From the NCBI GenBank assembly GCA_938036925.1, contig CALHVU010000052.1, positions 1-64,000 of the forward strand: a stretch of 64,000 nt of DNA, given 5' to 3'. Position 1 is the first letter of the stretch; each line of letters opens with the position of its first letter. This stretch comes from an uncultured Atopobium sp. (GTDB lineage: Bacteria > Actinomycetota > Coriobacteriia > Coriobacteriales > Atopobiaceae). The position numbers and the translations under genes were made by a program. Positions 41,992 to 50,555 of the stretch are shown piece by piece. A model generated the notes under the pieces. That model had not been told where the DNA came from, searched no databases, and saw only the letters and a program-made list of their open reading frames with translations.

Positions 41992-42804
41992 TTAATATCC
42001 CTGCTTAGAGGCTGGGATCTTGGCGTCAGCAATGGTGTCCAAAAACGTCTGAGCATCGCGACAAGCCATAAGCTCCTCAGGAAAATCAACCTCTTCAAGC
42101 AGCTTAATAACGGAGTGTGCATCAGCAATGCGGGTTGCAATGTGAGCATCTGAGCCAAAGGAAACCTTACATCCCAGCTCAGCACAGGTTTCTGCAATCA
42201 CGCGACAACGCTCAATAGCAACTTCACGTTGGCCCTCATCGTGCGTAGCCTCGTTCATCTCAATAAGCTTACCGCGATCGCGACACTCTCTAACCAGAGC
42301 CGGAACATCAAAATCTAAACCACTGCGACCAAGGTGACCAAGAATCAAAACATGTGGATTGTCCAGCGCATTTACGTACATCTGGGTAATCTGTTTCTGC
42401 GAAGCACCGGCCGCCCACTGCTTGCTATGGATGCTGGCAACCGCATAATCGCAGGTACCCAGAATGTGCTCGCCAAGAATATGAGGCTGGCGGAGTTTAT
42501 CGCCATTAATGCCCTGGTCAAACGTAATGTCGTAGGCAAACAGATTGCCTTCAAGATCAACAATGTCTACCTCAGCGCCGTGGAGCAGCCTGACGCCGTA
42601 CCAGGTTTCTGGCCAAATGGCGGTGTTCATATAGAACTGGAAGTTCTTGATAGTCTGCTGGTCATACAGCATGGACGAGAAGTGGTCGGTGATTCCGAGC
42701 AGTTCATAGCCGCGCTCAGAAGCTGCACGAACATTCTCCTCAATGGTTGAATAGGCGTGCCTTGAGTACAGACTATGAGTATGAACGTCGCAAGTAATAC
42801 GCAT
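41992..42804 (-). CDS. PHP-domain phosphatase (YcdX-like)
   Basis: 270 residues, GAAGGAG upstream. Metal-binding motifs DVHTHSLYSRHAY, GITDHF, GAEVDI, ASIHSK, GHLGRSG, E in IEMNEA and FGSDAHIAT form the trinuclear PHP site. The length fits YcdX-type phosphatases rather than histidinol phosphatase. Physiological substrate unknown. Lies 101 nt downstream of exoA with an inverted-repeat terminator between. Confidence 0.9.
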   Translation of the reverse strand: MRITCDVHTHSLYSRHAYSTIEENVRAASERGYELLGITDHFSSMLYDQQTIKNFQFYMNTAIWPETWYGVRLLHGAEVDIVDLEGNLFAYDITFDQGINGDKLRQPHILGEHILGTCDYAVASIHSKQWAAGASQKQITQMYVNALDNPHVLILGHLGRSGLDFDVPALVRECRDRGKLIEMNEATHDEGQREVAIERCRVIAETCAELGCKVSFGSDAHIATRIADAHSVIKLLEEVDFPEELMACRDAQTFLDTIADAKIPASKQGY

Positions 42805-42871
42805 GACGTGCTCCTTCGAATCTCAATCGACAACTCTAGTTAATCACGGCCGCCACCTTGAGGCAACCCTG

Positions 42872-42893
42872 GCGAGAAGACCGGTCTTCTCGC
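42872..42893. terminator. Perfect palindrome built from two GCGAGAA motifs
   Basis: GCGAGAAGACC directly abutting GGTCTTCTCGC: 22-bp palindrome with no loop bases, between exoA and the PHP gene. Probably a terminator; shows again that the overrepresented motif occurs as inverted pairs. Confidence 0.7.
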
Positions 42894-42905
42894 TACCTGC
42901 ACAAA

Positions 42906-43685
42906 CTACAGCTCAATACTTAGCTCAACAGGGCAGTGGTCGCTGCCGTAGACCTCGCTCAAGATAGATGCGCTTTTGACCTGTTCAGCAATGCGATCGG
43001 AGACCAGGAAGTAGTCGATGCGCCAGCCGGCGTTGTTCTTGCGAGCGTTGAAGCGGTAGCTCCACCAGCTGTAAGCGCCGGTCATGTCCGGATGACGATA
43101 CCTAAAGGTATCGGTAAAGCCTGCGTCCAACAGCTTGGTAAAGCTCTCGCGCTCCTCATCAGAGAAACCTGCGTTTTGCCTGTTAGACGAAGGATTCTTG
43201 AGGTCAATTTCGTTGTGTGCAACGTTAAAATCGCCGCAGGTAATTACTGGTTTTTGCTCAGACAGCTCAGTCAAAAACTCGCGATAGTGCTGATCCCACT
43301 CAAGACGCTCGTCCAGGCGCGCAAGCTGGTCTTTTGAGTTTGGTGTGTATACGCACACAAACCAGAACTTCTCAAACTCCAGCGCACAAATGCGACCCTC
43401 GTCGTCAGCAACGGGGCATCCAATCTGACGAATTACCTGCAGAGGGGTTTCTCGCGAGAAAACCGCTGTGCCCGAATAGCCTTTTCTTTCTGCGTAGTTC
43501 CAGGTTTGAACGTAGCCGGGAAGGTCCAGCTCAACCTGGCCTTCTTGCAGCTTAGTCTCTTGAAGGGCAAATACATCAGCGTTTATGGTTTCAAAAATTT
43601 CCGTGAACGAAGGCTCTTTCTTGAGCACGGCGCGCAGACCGTTAACGTTCCAGGAAATCAGCTTGTACTCTCGAGTATCGCTCAT
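42906..43685 (-). CDS. exoA: Exodeoxyribonuclease III / AP endonuclease
   Basis: 259 residues, AGAGGAG upstream. Motifs ISWNVNGLRAVLKK, LQETKLQEGQVELDLPGY, YSGTAVFSR, CVYTPNS, VITCGDFNVAHNEIDLKNP, RIDYFLVSDRI and VYGSDHCPVEL give all catalytic residues of the XthA/ExoA family. It cuts DNA at abasic sites in base excision repair, and fits with the MutY-like gene at 53802. Length normal. Confidence 0.95.
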   Translation of the reverse strand: MSDTREYKLISWNVNGLRAVLKKEPSFTEIFETINADVFALQETKLQEGQVELDLPGYVQTWNYAERKGYSGTAVFSRETPLQVIRQIGCPVADDEGRICALEFEKFWFVCVYTPNSKDQLARLDERLEWDQHYREFLTELSEQKPVITCGDFNVAHNEIDLKNPSSNRQNAGFSDEERESFTKLLDAGFTDTFRYRHPDMTGAYSWWSYRFNARKNNAGWRIDYFLVSDRIAEQVKSASILSEVYGSDHCPVELSIEL

Positions 43686-43889
43686 AACTCCTCTTTCATA
43701 CTGTGACCTGGTGGTTTAGACCACAGTGGATATATATCACAGTAGCCGCGAGTGACGCGCGTTCCACGCTCCAGTTACGGCGCCAAGCGGTGCGTTTGCG
43801 GCAATAAACTTTCAATAAATCCATGGTATACGACTAGTAGCCACCAATACCGCTACAATAGAAACATTCATAGCTGGCAAGGAGGATTC

Positions 43890-45362
43890 ATGCTTCGTCA
43901 AAGCTACAACACCTGGCAATGTGGAACTCACACTATCTCGTTGGCGCGTCCTAGGATTATGGGCGTTCTCAACGTCACTCCAGACTCGTTCTCTGATGGC
44001 GGAAAGAACTTTGATCCAGATGCTGCAATTGCACGCGGTCTACAGATGCTGGATGAAGGCGCTGACATCATTGACGTTGGGGGAGAGTCTACTCGACCAG
44101 GTCACACACCTGTTCTGCCTACAGAAGAGGCTGAGCGTGTAGTGCCTGTGGTGCGTGCGCTGGTGGCTGCCGGCGCAATTGTTTCCATTGACACGCGTCA
44201 CGCCGAGGTAGCAAAGATGTGCGTCCGCCTTGGAGCATCCATCATCAATGACGTTTCTGGCTTCACCGATCCAGAAATGGTTGCTGTAGCTGCGGAGTCT
44301 GACTGCGGCTGCATTGTGATGCACTGGAATAAGGACGGCCTTGGTGCTCGTGTTGAGCGCAAGCAGGTTCAGCTGGATGATATGCGCCCTTCTCGCCCTA
44401 CTGGTAGCGCAGCTGCTCGAGCCGCAGCTACAGGAGCCGAGACACGCACGCTGAGCTCGCAGCGCCGTTTTACCTTGCCTGAAGAGGCACCTATCATGCG
44501 CCAGATTATGGGCTTTTTGGGCGACCAGGCTCGCGGTCTGATGCGCGCTGGCGTTTCCAAGGACCGTATCTGCATTGACCCAGGTCCAGGCTTTGACAAG
44601 TTTGCCGACGAGGACGTTGTTATTCAGCGTGCTACTCGTTCGATGGTTTCTATGGGATATCCGCTGCTCTGCGCCGTGTCAAGAAAGCGTTTTGTCGGCG
44701 CTGTTTCTGGCGTAGCCGAGGCTACCCAGCGCGACGCAGCTACGCATGCAATTTGCATTGCCGCAATCACCAACGGTGCCCGTATCCTGCGCGTTCACGA
44801 TGTTGCGGGAACCGCTCAGGCTATCAACGCTTACTGGGCTATGACCGAGCGCGACCCTCGCCAGGGATTTGTGGCGCTTGGCTCCAACGTGGGTGACCGC
44901 GTGGGTTATCTGGCCCGTGCTACGCAGCTCATCGATGAGATTCCGCTGACCTGCGTTGTTTCTCTCAGCCACGCCTACGAAACTGAGCCTGCATACGGTA
45001 TTGCTACACCTGTGGTAAACGCCGTTGCTGAGATTAGAACTGAGCTCCATCCTCTGGTACTGATGGATAAGCTGCTTGAGGTAGAGAACGCTCTCAACCG
45101 CACACGCAAGAAAGGCGAGGAGGGCCATGGACCTCGCACTATTGATTGCGACCTTCTGTGGGTTGAGGGCGAACAACACGCAGGTAAACACCTCACTTTA
45201 CCTCATCCACGCATGGGTGAGCGCGATTACGTGCTTGTTCCTATGGAGGATCTGATGCACGACCCTGTGCGTTTCTTCTCGCACGGTGGCGTAGAGATTG
45301 TCCCTCCTGACCAGCGTGTTGGTCACGTTACCGAGGACTTGGGAGCCATTACGTGGGAGTAG
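43890..45362 (+). CDS. folPK: Bifunctional dihydropteroate synthase / HPPK
   Basis: 490 residues from ATG 43890 with GGAGGATTC upstream. Residues about 1-330 are DHPS: IMGVLNVTPDSFSDGG, DVGGESTRPG, SIDTRH, INDVSGF, CIDPGPGFDKF and SRKRFVG. Between INDVSGF/VMHWNKD and the Asp loop there is a roughly 45-residue insert rich in Arg, Ala and Ser. Residues about 330-480 are HPPK: VALGSNVGDR, YETEPAYG, FN-like VVNAVAEI, and GPRTIDCDLL. It makes 7,8-dihydropteroate for folate. The fusion order FolP-FolK is opposite to the plant HPPK-DHPS order. Ends overlapping the BirA-like gene. Confidence 0.93.
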   Translation: MLRQSYNTWQCGTHTISLARPRIMGVLNVTPDSFSDGGKNFDPDAAIARGLQMLDEGADIIDVGGESTRPGHTPVLPTEEAERVVPVVRALVAAGAIVSIDTRHAEVAKMCVRLGASIINDVSGFTDPEMVAVAAESDCGCIVMHWNKDGLGARVERKQVQLDDMRPSRPTGSAAARAAATGAETRTLSSQRRFTLPEEAPIMRQIMGFLGDQARGLMRAGVSKDRICIDPGPGFDKFADEDVVIQRATRSMVSMGYPLLCAVSRKRFVGAVSGVAEATQRDAATHAICIAAITNGARILRVHDVAGTAQAINAYWAMTERDPRQGFVALGSNVGDRVGYLARATQLIDEIPLTCVVSLSHAYETEPAYGIATPVVNAVAEIRTELHPLVLMDKLLEVENALNRTRKKGEEGHGPRTIDCDLLWVEGEQHAGKHLTLPHPRMGERDYVLVPMEDLMHDPVRFFSHGGVEIVPPDQRVGHVTEDLGAITWE

Positions 45363-46087
45363 CACAGGAAGCTTTAGAGCTAGCACGCGGTGGTGCACAA
45401 ACGGGAGAGTTTGTGTTCCGCTCCTTTGACGTGCTGGAATGTGCTGCATCTGACCAGGATGAGTGCTGCGAGTTGGTCTTTGATTCATCATCAACACCAG
45501 CGCGTCCGTCATCTGGCGAGAAGCCCTTTGAGGTTGCAACGGTCGTACGTCTTGGGGTTTCAATGCCCTATGTACCTGCAGTTCCATACGTTGTAGCACT
45601 GGGAGTTTGCCAGTTCTTGCGCGCAGCAGATGAGAGCTTTGGCATTTGCTGGCCTTACGATATCTGCTACAAAGACCAGGTAATTGCCTCAATTAAGGCC
45701 ACTGCTGGGTATCAAGAGGGCATGTTTGCTGTGGTAAGCGTTGTCGCAGACGCTAAGGCGCTGAGCTTAGCGTTTGATGTTGCAGACAACACAGAGCTTC
45801 TCGCCAAAAAAGTATCTGAGCTGGTGATTCAGAGCGTAAGCGTGTGGGAGCAGCAGGTTAAACGTGCAAGGAGTTTTGCGGGACCCATCGCACTCATTCT
45901 GAGCGACTACTTTGATATGGTTCCTTTGCTTGGACAGCAGGTCAATAAGGTATACCCCAGCGGCAACGTTGCGCTGACCGCTCGATTTGGCGGCATTGAC
46001 GTGTGGGGCCATGCCATCCTTGTTGATGAGGATGGTAAAGAAATCCTTGTAAGTGAGGAAGAAGCTTCTGTAGTTCCAGCGGTTTAA
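45353..46087 (+). CDS. Divergent biotin-protein ligase-like protein
   Basis: 244 residues from GTG 45353, overlapping folPK by 10 nt. The order of blocks resembles BirA without its DNA-binding domain: FVFRSFDVLECAASDQDEC, PYVVALGVCQFLR, ICWPYDICYKDQVIASIKATAGYQEGMFAVVSVV and a C-terminal small barrel GIDVWGHAILVDEDGKEI. The biotin-AMP binding GRGRxGR loop and the KWPND Lys are not seen (CWPYD instead), so catalytic activity as biotin ligase is doubtful. It may bind another acyl-adenylate or be a lipoyl/biotin-like relative. SGEKPF comes from a GGCGAGAAG motif. Confidence 0.55.
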   Translation: MGVAQEALELARGGAQTGEFVFRSFDVLECAASDQDECCELVFDSSSTPARPSSGEKPFEVATVVRLGVSMPYVPAVPYVVALGVCQFLRAADESFGICWPYDICYKDQVIASIKATAGYQEGMFAVVSVVADAKALSLAFDVADNTELLAKKVSELVIQSVSVWEQQVKRARSFAGPIALILSDYFDMVPLLGQQVNKVYPSGNVALTARFGGIDVWGHAILVDEDGKEILVSEEEASVVPAV

Positions 46088-46125
46088 CTGCTGGTTTATC
46101 TGCGGTAACGCGGCTGCGTCGTCAG

Positions 46126-46908
46126 CTACTCGGCGGCTTGAGTAGACTGCTTCCAGATCAGATAAATTCCACGCATGGTAAGCTGCGGATCAACCACGTC
46201 AAAGACATCTGTTGCTTCGCTAACGGTGTTTGCCAGGCCACCCGTTGCAATAACGGTTGCGCCCTCAATACCAGGCTCTTTGAGCGTTCTGGCAACTAGA
46301 CCCTCTGCCTGAGCGGCTGCGCCCACTACGATACCTGCCTGAACAGCGCTTTCTGTGGTGTTACCCAAGACGGTCTCGGGCGCTTTAATAGGAATGCTAG
46401 AGAGCTTAGCTGCACGCGCAAACAGTGCGTTTGCAGAGATCATAATACCTGGTGAAATAGCGCCTCCGCGGAATACGCCGTCCTTATCAACAACGTCCAA
46501 ATTAGTAGCGGTACCAAAATCAACCACAATAACTGGATAGCCGTAGCGCTCAGTTGCAGCAACGGAATTTGCTACGCGGTCGGCACCCACAAGCTCGGGG
46601 TGGGGGATATTGAAGCGAATCTTATCCGTGGAAAGCGCGTTAATGCGGGTCAGAGGCTTGTTAAGCAGCAGCTCAAAGCAGCGCTGCCAAGCACGTGTGA
46701 TAACAGGAACCACGCACGAAAGTCCACCCGCCTCAACGTCGTCTAGACTCAGTCCATCTTTCTGGAAGAACGTGAAGAGACGGCCGTGCAGAATGTCGGA
46801 GGTGTCGCTTTGATCAGTAGGCATTCTCCAGCCGCGCACCATAGTGCCTTCGCTGTCAAATAAACCAATGGCAGTTTGCGTGTTACCCACATCAATCGAT
46901 AAAAACAT
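46126..46908 (-). CDS. coaX: Type III pantothenate kinase
   Basis: 260 residues, CGGAGGC upstream. ASKHA-fold motifs MFLSIDVGNTQTAIGLFD, HPELVGADRVANSVAA, VVDFGTATNLDVVD, GGAISPGIMIS and VIATGGLA are complete. Phosphorylates pantothenate in CoA synthesis, needs a monovalent cation. Convergent with the BirA-like gene; in many bacteria birA and coaX are neighbours. Confidence 0.95.
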   Translation of the reverse strand: MFLSIDVGNTQTAIGLFDSEGTMVRGWRMPTDQSDTSDILHGRLFTFFQKDGLSLDDVEAGGLSCVVPVITRAWQRCFELLLNKPLTRINALSTDKIRFNIPHPELVGADRVANSVAATERYGYPVIVVDFGTATNLDVVDKDGVFRGGAISPGIMISANALFARAAKLSSIPIKAPETVLGNTTESAVQAGIVVGAAAQAEGLVARTLKEPGIEGATVIATGGLANTVSEATDVFDVVDPQLTMRGIYLIWKQSTQAAE

Positions 46909-47000
46909 TATGCCTCCGAGGGCTGTAGACCAGCTTTTTTATGACGTATTGGATTTTAGCCCATTGGGCGTATCTCTAAAGTTGTCGTGAGGAAGAAAAA

Positions 47001-47055
47001 AGTTGTTTTGCAGTTGTTTTGCAGTTGTTTTGCAGTTGTTGCACAGTTGTCGTAC
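47001..47055. repeat. 11-bp tandem array
   Basis: AGTTGTTTTGC three times, then AGTTGTTGCAC and AGTTGTCGTAC. Lies between the divergent coaX and rpmE genes, upstream of the rpmE promoter. Confidence 0.9.
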
Positions 47056-47120
47056 ACAAGAATTATCTGCACAAAATGTGAATTTCTCGCCAAGTACTTC
47101 TAGCAACAGAAGGGTTGTTC

Positions 47121-47129
47121 TGCTATACT
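47121..47129 (+). promoter_or_regulatory. Extended -10 promoter of rpmE
   Basis: TGCTATACT, an extended -10 element, 87 nt before the L31 start. No good -35 at 17 bp spacing, consistent with the extended type. Confidence 0.5.
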
Positions 47130-47136
47130 TTTTCAG

Positions 47137-47215
47137 CTTATTGTCTTGTTGAGCACGTGCTCATAAAGACACCCCTGCTCTGGTCGGAAACCAGGGCCGA
47201 TGTAAGGAGTCCTGC
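47137..47215 (+). ncRNA. Putative L31 ribosomal-protein leader
   Basis: The 80-nt leader holds the palindrome GAGCACGTGCTC (47151) and the hairpin CTCTGGT-CGGAA-ACCAGGG (47178), whose end runs into the GTAAGGAG ribosome binding site. L31 leaders used for autoregulation are known in several bacterial groups, so this is the likely role. Confidence 0.5.
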
Positions 47216-47629
47216 ATGAAGCAAGGTATTCATCCAGAGTACGTAGAGTGCACCGTTCGTTGCACCTGCGGAAACACCTGGACCACACACGCAACTGTTC
47301 CAGAGATGCGTCTTGACCTCTGCGACAAGTGCCACCCATTCTATACGGGTCAGCAGAAGCTTGTCGACACTGGTGGACGTGTCCAGCGCTTCGCCGATAA
47401 GTTCGGTGGCGCAGCAAACGCTGCTCTCGAGGCTGCTAAGGCTGCCAAGGAGGCAAAGGCTGCTAAGGCTGCTGAGCAGGAGGCTGCTCGTAAGGCTGCT
47501 GCTGAGGCTAAGGCTGCTGAGAAGGCAAAGCGTGCTGCTGAGTTCGCAAAGAACGCACCAGCTGCAGAGCCAGAGGCTGAGGCTGAGGCCGAGGCCGAGG
47601 CACCTGCAACCGAAGAGGCTGCAGAGTAG
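47216..47629 (+). CDS. rpmE: 50S ribosomal protein bL31 with long Ala/Lys/Glu tail
   Basis: 137 residues. The first 65 form a normal zinc-binding (C+) L31: MKQGIHPEY, CTCGNTW, CDKCHPFYTGQQK and RVQRFADKFG, with Cys at 16, 18, 36 and 39. The remaining 70 residues are a helical A-K-E tail (EAAKAAKEAKAAKAAEQEA) ending in acidic EAEAEAEA. Usual L31 is about 70 residues, so the tail doubles the protein. It may reach over the ribosome surface or bind RNA; unproven. Confidence 0.95.
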   Translation: MKQGIHPEYVECTVRCTCGNTWTTHATVPEMRLDLCDKCHPFYTGQQKLVDTGGRVQRFADKFGGAANAALEAAKAAKEAKAAKAAEQEAARKAAAEAKAAEKAKRAAEFAKNAPAAEPEAEAEAEAEAPATEEAAE

Positions 47630-47761
47630 CAGGTATTTGCTCGCGCAAAACCGCAGAGTACAGAATCGGGGTGGCTTCGGCTGCCCCGTTTTTGTTTGGC
47701 GAGAAACCCTCTCAACTCAGAGGGTATACTTGAAAGTGAAAAATCTGCCGTCGGAGGACGA

Positions 47762-50107
47762 ATGGAATCACTGTATACAAAGTATCGCCCGCAAACGTTT
47801 GAGCAGGTAGTTGGCCAGAAGCATGTGGTCGGCACTCTTGAGCGAGCGGTCTTGGAGCAAAAGCTCAGCCACGCATACCTGTTCTGCGGACCTCGCGGCA
47901 CAGGTAAGACCACTATGGCTCGCTTGCTGGCAAAAGCTATCCTTTGTCACGAGGCGCCTGGTCATCTGCCCGACGGCACTTGCGAGGACTGCCAGTTGAT
48001 TGCTGCCGGTCAGCATCCAGATGTCTTTGAGATTGACGCCGCTTCTAACACCGGCGTTGATAACGTGCGAGAAGAGATTATTTCTCGCGCTAGCTACGCT
48101 CCTGTGCGCGGCAAAGGCAAGGTTTACATCATCGACGAGGTGCACATGCTTACCTCGGCGGCATTTAATGCCCTGCTCAAAACGTTGGAGGAGCCTCCTT
48201 CGCACGTGACGTTTATCATGTGCACCACCGATCCTCAAAAAATTCTTGCAACTATTCTGTCCCGCGTGCAGCGTTTTGACTTCCGCTCCATTGCCGCTGA
48301 TGAGATGGCAGAGCACCTGGTCAACGTCTGCAAAAACGAGGGCTTTACCTACGAAGACGCAGCTATTGATCTTATTGTTCGTCATGCGCGCGGTGGCATG
48401 CGTGACGCTCTGTCTTCTCTTGAGCAGCTCTCCGTTTACGGCGGCGGTGTCATTTCTGAGCAGACGGTTCGTGACGTTTTGGGTCAGTCGTCCGGCTCTC
48501 TTATCAACAACGCTGCAATGGCCCTGGCTCAGCGAGACATTTCTTCACTCTTTACCACGGTAAATACGCTGTTTGAAGGCGGCAAAGATCTGCTGCAGTT
48601 TACGCGTGAGCTTGCCGTTCACGTAAGAGATCTCTACATTGCCGCAGCTGTGGGTGTTGATTCTCCTGCGCTGGCAAATTCTACCGCTTCGACCGAGCAG
48701 CTTACCAAGGAAGCCCAGGCATTTGGCTCGGTTGATCGACTCTCCAGAGTTCTGACCGTTTTGGGCGACGCGGCCAATCAGATGCGTACCGCCGTTAACC
48801 AGCGATTGGTCCTGGAGGTTGCATTCACCAAGCTGGCGCGCCCCAACACGGAGCTTTCATTGGAAGCGCTGGCAGATAGGGTAGCTGTTCTTGAGCAGCA
48901 GTTGGCAAACGGTGTTGCTGTTGCTCCAGTTGGCGAGAAACCCGCAGCTCCCGCGCCTGTTTCGGCTCCGGCGCCGCAGCCAGCTCCTGTTGCCGTGCCC
49001 GCACCTGCGACGGTTCCAGCGCCGCAGCCTGCACCAGCGCCGCAGCCTGCACCAGCTTCACAACCGGCACCTGCACCACAGCCAGCGCCAGCTCCGCAGC
49101 CTGCACCAGCACCCGCAGCTGCGCCAGCTCCGCGACCAGCGCCTGCGCCACAACCTGCGCCTACGCCTGCTCCAAAGGAAGTTGACCAGGCAGACGCACT
49201 TCTCGTCAGACAGTGGAAAGAAGTCGGCAAGGTTTGTGCCTCAAAAAATGCTGCTCATGCAGCACTGCTGGTCAGCTCAACGCTCGAATCGGATGACGGC
49301 TCTGAGTTGGTAGTTACACTGCCCAAGGGCTCCTCGTTTGCAATGAGGATGCTCAGCGCGCCGGCAGTTTCCGAGTTTGTAAAAGAGTGCGTTGCTCAGG
49401 TTATGGGCCCGCGCCGCATCAAATATGTTGAGTCGAGCCTTGCTGCAACGGCAATCTCTCGAGAGAAGCGTGCAGCTCAGGTGCCGGCTCCAGCTCCTGC
49501 ACCTGCAATTCCAGTGGCCCCTGCTGCGCCCGTCACACCAGCTCTTGAGCCAGTTGCGCAGCCCGCTCCTGCCTCTGTTCCCGCTCAGGCACCTGCGCCA
49601 ACATCAGAACCTGCAGCCCCTGTAGCTCCAGCACCTGCAGCTCCCGTTGTACCAGCGCCAGAGGCGTCATATCCGATGCCTTGGGATGAGCCTGCGTCTG
49701 GCGGAGCTTCCGTTGAGACTCCTGACTACGATCAGGTACCTTACAGCGATGACGATGTAGCTGCGGTTTTTGACGATTCCGTTGAAGATGTCGCTTCAGC
49801 TCCAGTCGTGCCTACGCCTGCACCAGCGGCTCCAGTTGCACCCGCACCAGCACCTGCACCTGCAGCGCCTGAACCCGCAGCACCCGCGCCGGCGCCTGCA
49901 CCTGCAGCGCCTGAACCCGAACCAGTTCCGGCTCCAAAGCCTGCTCCAGTACCAGCTTCACCAGAGGACATCGCTGCTCGTTCTGCGCTTCCTCCAGAGC
50001 TCAACAGCGTGGCAGACATGCTTGAAAAGGTATTTGGACCAGCGGTTTCTTTGTCGGTAGAGAAGAAGCTGGATGCCGAAACTCCCGTAGACCCTGCAAA
50101 CAACTAG
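47762..50107 (+). CDS. dnaX: DNA polymerase III subunits tau (and possibly gamma)
   Basis: 781 residues from ATG 47762, with GGAGGACGA upstream. AAA+ clamp-loader domain (1-370): YTKYRPQTFEQVVGQKHV, Walker A GPRGTGKTT, zinc site C-x(8)-C-x(2)-C around CHEAPGHLPDGTCEDC, Walker B IIDEVHML and the SRC-like SRVQRF. Two long Pro/Ala-rich linkers (about 400-480 and 575-760) are built of QPAPAP-type repeats, with a conserved block between them. A slippery heptamer lies at codons 494-496. First gene of a dnaX-ybaB-recR operon. GGCGAGAAACCC encodes VGEKPA inside a linker. Confidence 0.96.
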   Translation: MESLYTKYRPQTFEQVVGQKHVVGTLERAVLEQKLSHAYLFCGPRGTGKTTMARLLAKAILCHEAPGHLPDGTCEDCQLIAAGQHPDVFEIDAASNTGVDNVREEIISRASYAPVRGKGKVYIIDEVHMLTSAAFNALLKTLEEPPSHVTFIMCTTDPQKILATILSRVQRFDFRSIAADEMAEHLVNVCKNEGFTYEDAAIDLIVRHARGGMRDALSSLEQLSVYGGGVISEQTVRDVLGQSSGSLINNAAMALAQRDISSLFTTVNTLFEGGKDLLQFTRELAVHVRDLYIAAAVGVDSPALANSTASTEQLTKEAQAFGSVDRLSRVLTVLGDAANQMRTAVNQRLVLEVAFTKLARPNTELSLEALADRVAVLEQQLANGVAVAPVGEKPAAPAPVSAPAPQPAPVAVPAPATVPAPQPAPAPQPAPASQPAPAPQPAPAPQPAPAPAAAPAPRPAPAPQPAPTPAPKEVDQADALLVRQWKEVGKVCASKNAAHAALLVSSTLESDDGSELVVTLPKGSSFAMRMLSAPAVSEFVKECVAQVMGPRRIKYVESSLAATAISREKRAAQVPAPAPAPAIPVAPAAPVTPALEPVAQPAPASVPAQAPAPTSEPAAPVAPAPAAPVVPAPEASYPMPWDEPASGGASVETPDYDQVPYSDDDVAAVFDDSVEDVASAPVVPTPAPAAPVAPAPAPAPAAPEPAAPAPAPAPAAPEPEPVPAPKPAPVPASPEDIAARSALPPELNSVADMLEKVFGPAVSLSVEKKLDAETPVDPANN
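49243..49249 (+). other. Possible programmed -1 frameshift site in dnaX
   Basis: Heptamer A-AAA-AAT in the zero frame TCA AAA AAT. GCTGC-TCAT-GCAGC can fold directly after it, and AAGG lies 10 nt before. In the -1 frame 15 codons follow before TGA at 49294, giving a product of about 510 residues that lacks the C-terminal part, like E. coli gamma. Confidence 0.45.
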
Positions 50108-50213
50108 AACTTCTCGCGATATTCTCGCGATATGACGCTTTGGTGCATGGATCCTCATGCGCCAGCGCAAAAAGCGCAACTTGTCTAAAATAGATACGAC
50201 GATAGGAGAACAT

Positions 50214-50552
50214 ATGGCACGTGGTGGATTTAACATGGGCGGCATGAACCGCAATCAGATGATGGCTCAGGCTCGCAAAATGCAGGAGCAACTGCTGGAG
50301 GCCCAGCAGAAGGCTTCCCTTATGCAGGCAACCGCAAGTGCTGGTGGCGGCGCTGTTAAGGTAACCGCATCCGGCGACCTGCGCCTGACTAACATCACCA
50401 TTGATCCTGAGGCAATTGATCCTGAGGATATCGAGATGCTCCAGGACATGATTCTGGCAGCCGTAAACGATGCTCTTGAGTCCGCTGAGTCTCAGGCATC
50501 TGCCCAGATGAGCGCAGTAACTGGCGGACTGAATATTCCAGGACTGTTCTAA
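50214..50552 (+). CDS. ybaB: YbaB/EbfC nucleoid-associated protein
   Basis: 112 residues from ATG 50214, with ATAGGAGAA upstream. MGGMNRNQMMAQARKMQEQLLEAQ, GGGAVKVTASGDLRLTNITIDPEAIDPEDIEMLQDMILAAVNDAL and a Gly-Leu-Phe end identify the family. It binds DNA as a dimer and is regularly found between dnaX and recR, as here. Confidence 0.96.
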   Translation: MARGGFNMGGMNRNQMMAQARKMQEQLLEAQQKASLMQATASAGGGAVKVTASGDLRLTNITIDPEAIDPEDIEMLQDMILAAVNDALESAESQASAQMSAVTGGLNIPGLF

Positions 50553-50555
50553 TCC

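Noticed and set aside
47350..47913. Long minus-strand frame over rpmE and dnaX
   Set aside because: Alternating Ala/Ser composition is the mirror of the A/K/E and dnaX codons; no start signal.
48235..48245. Earlier A6T run in dnaX as frameshift site
   Set aside because: It lies inside the AAA+ domain, so a truncated product would not be gamma-like.
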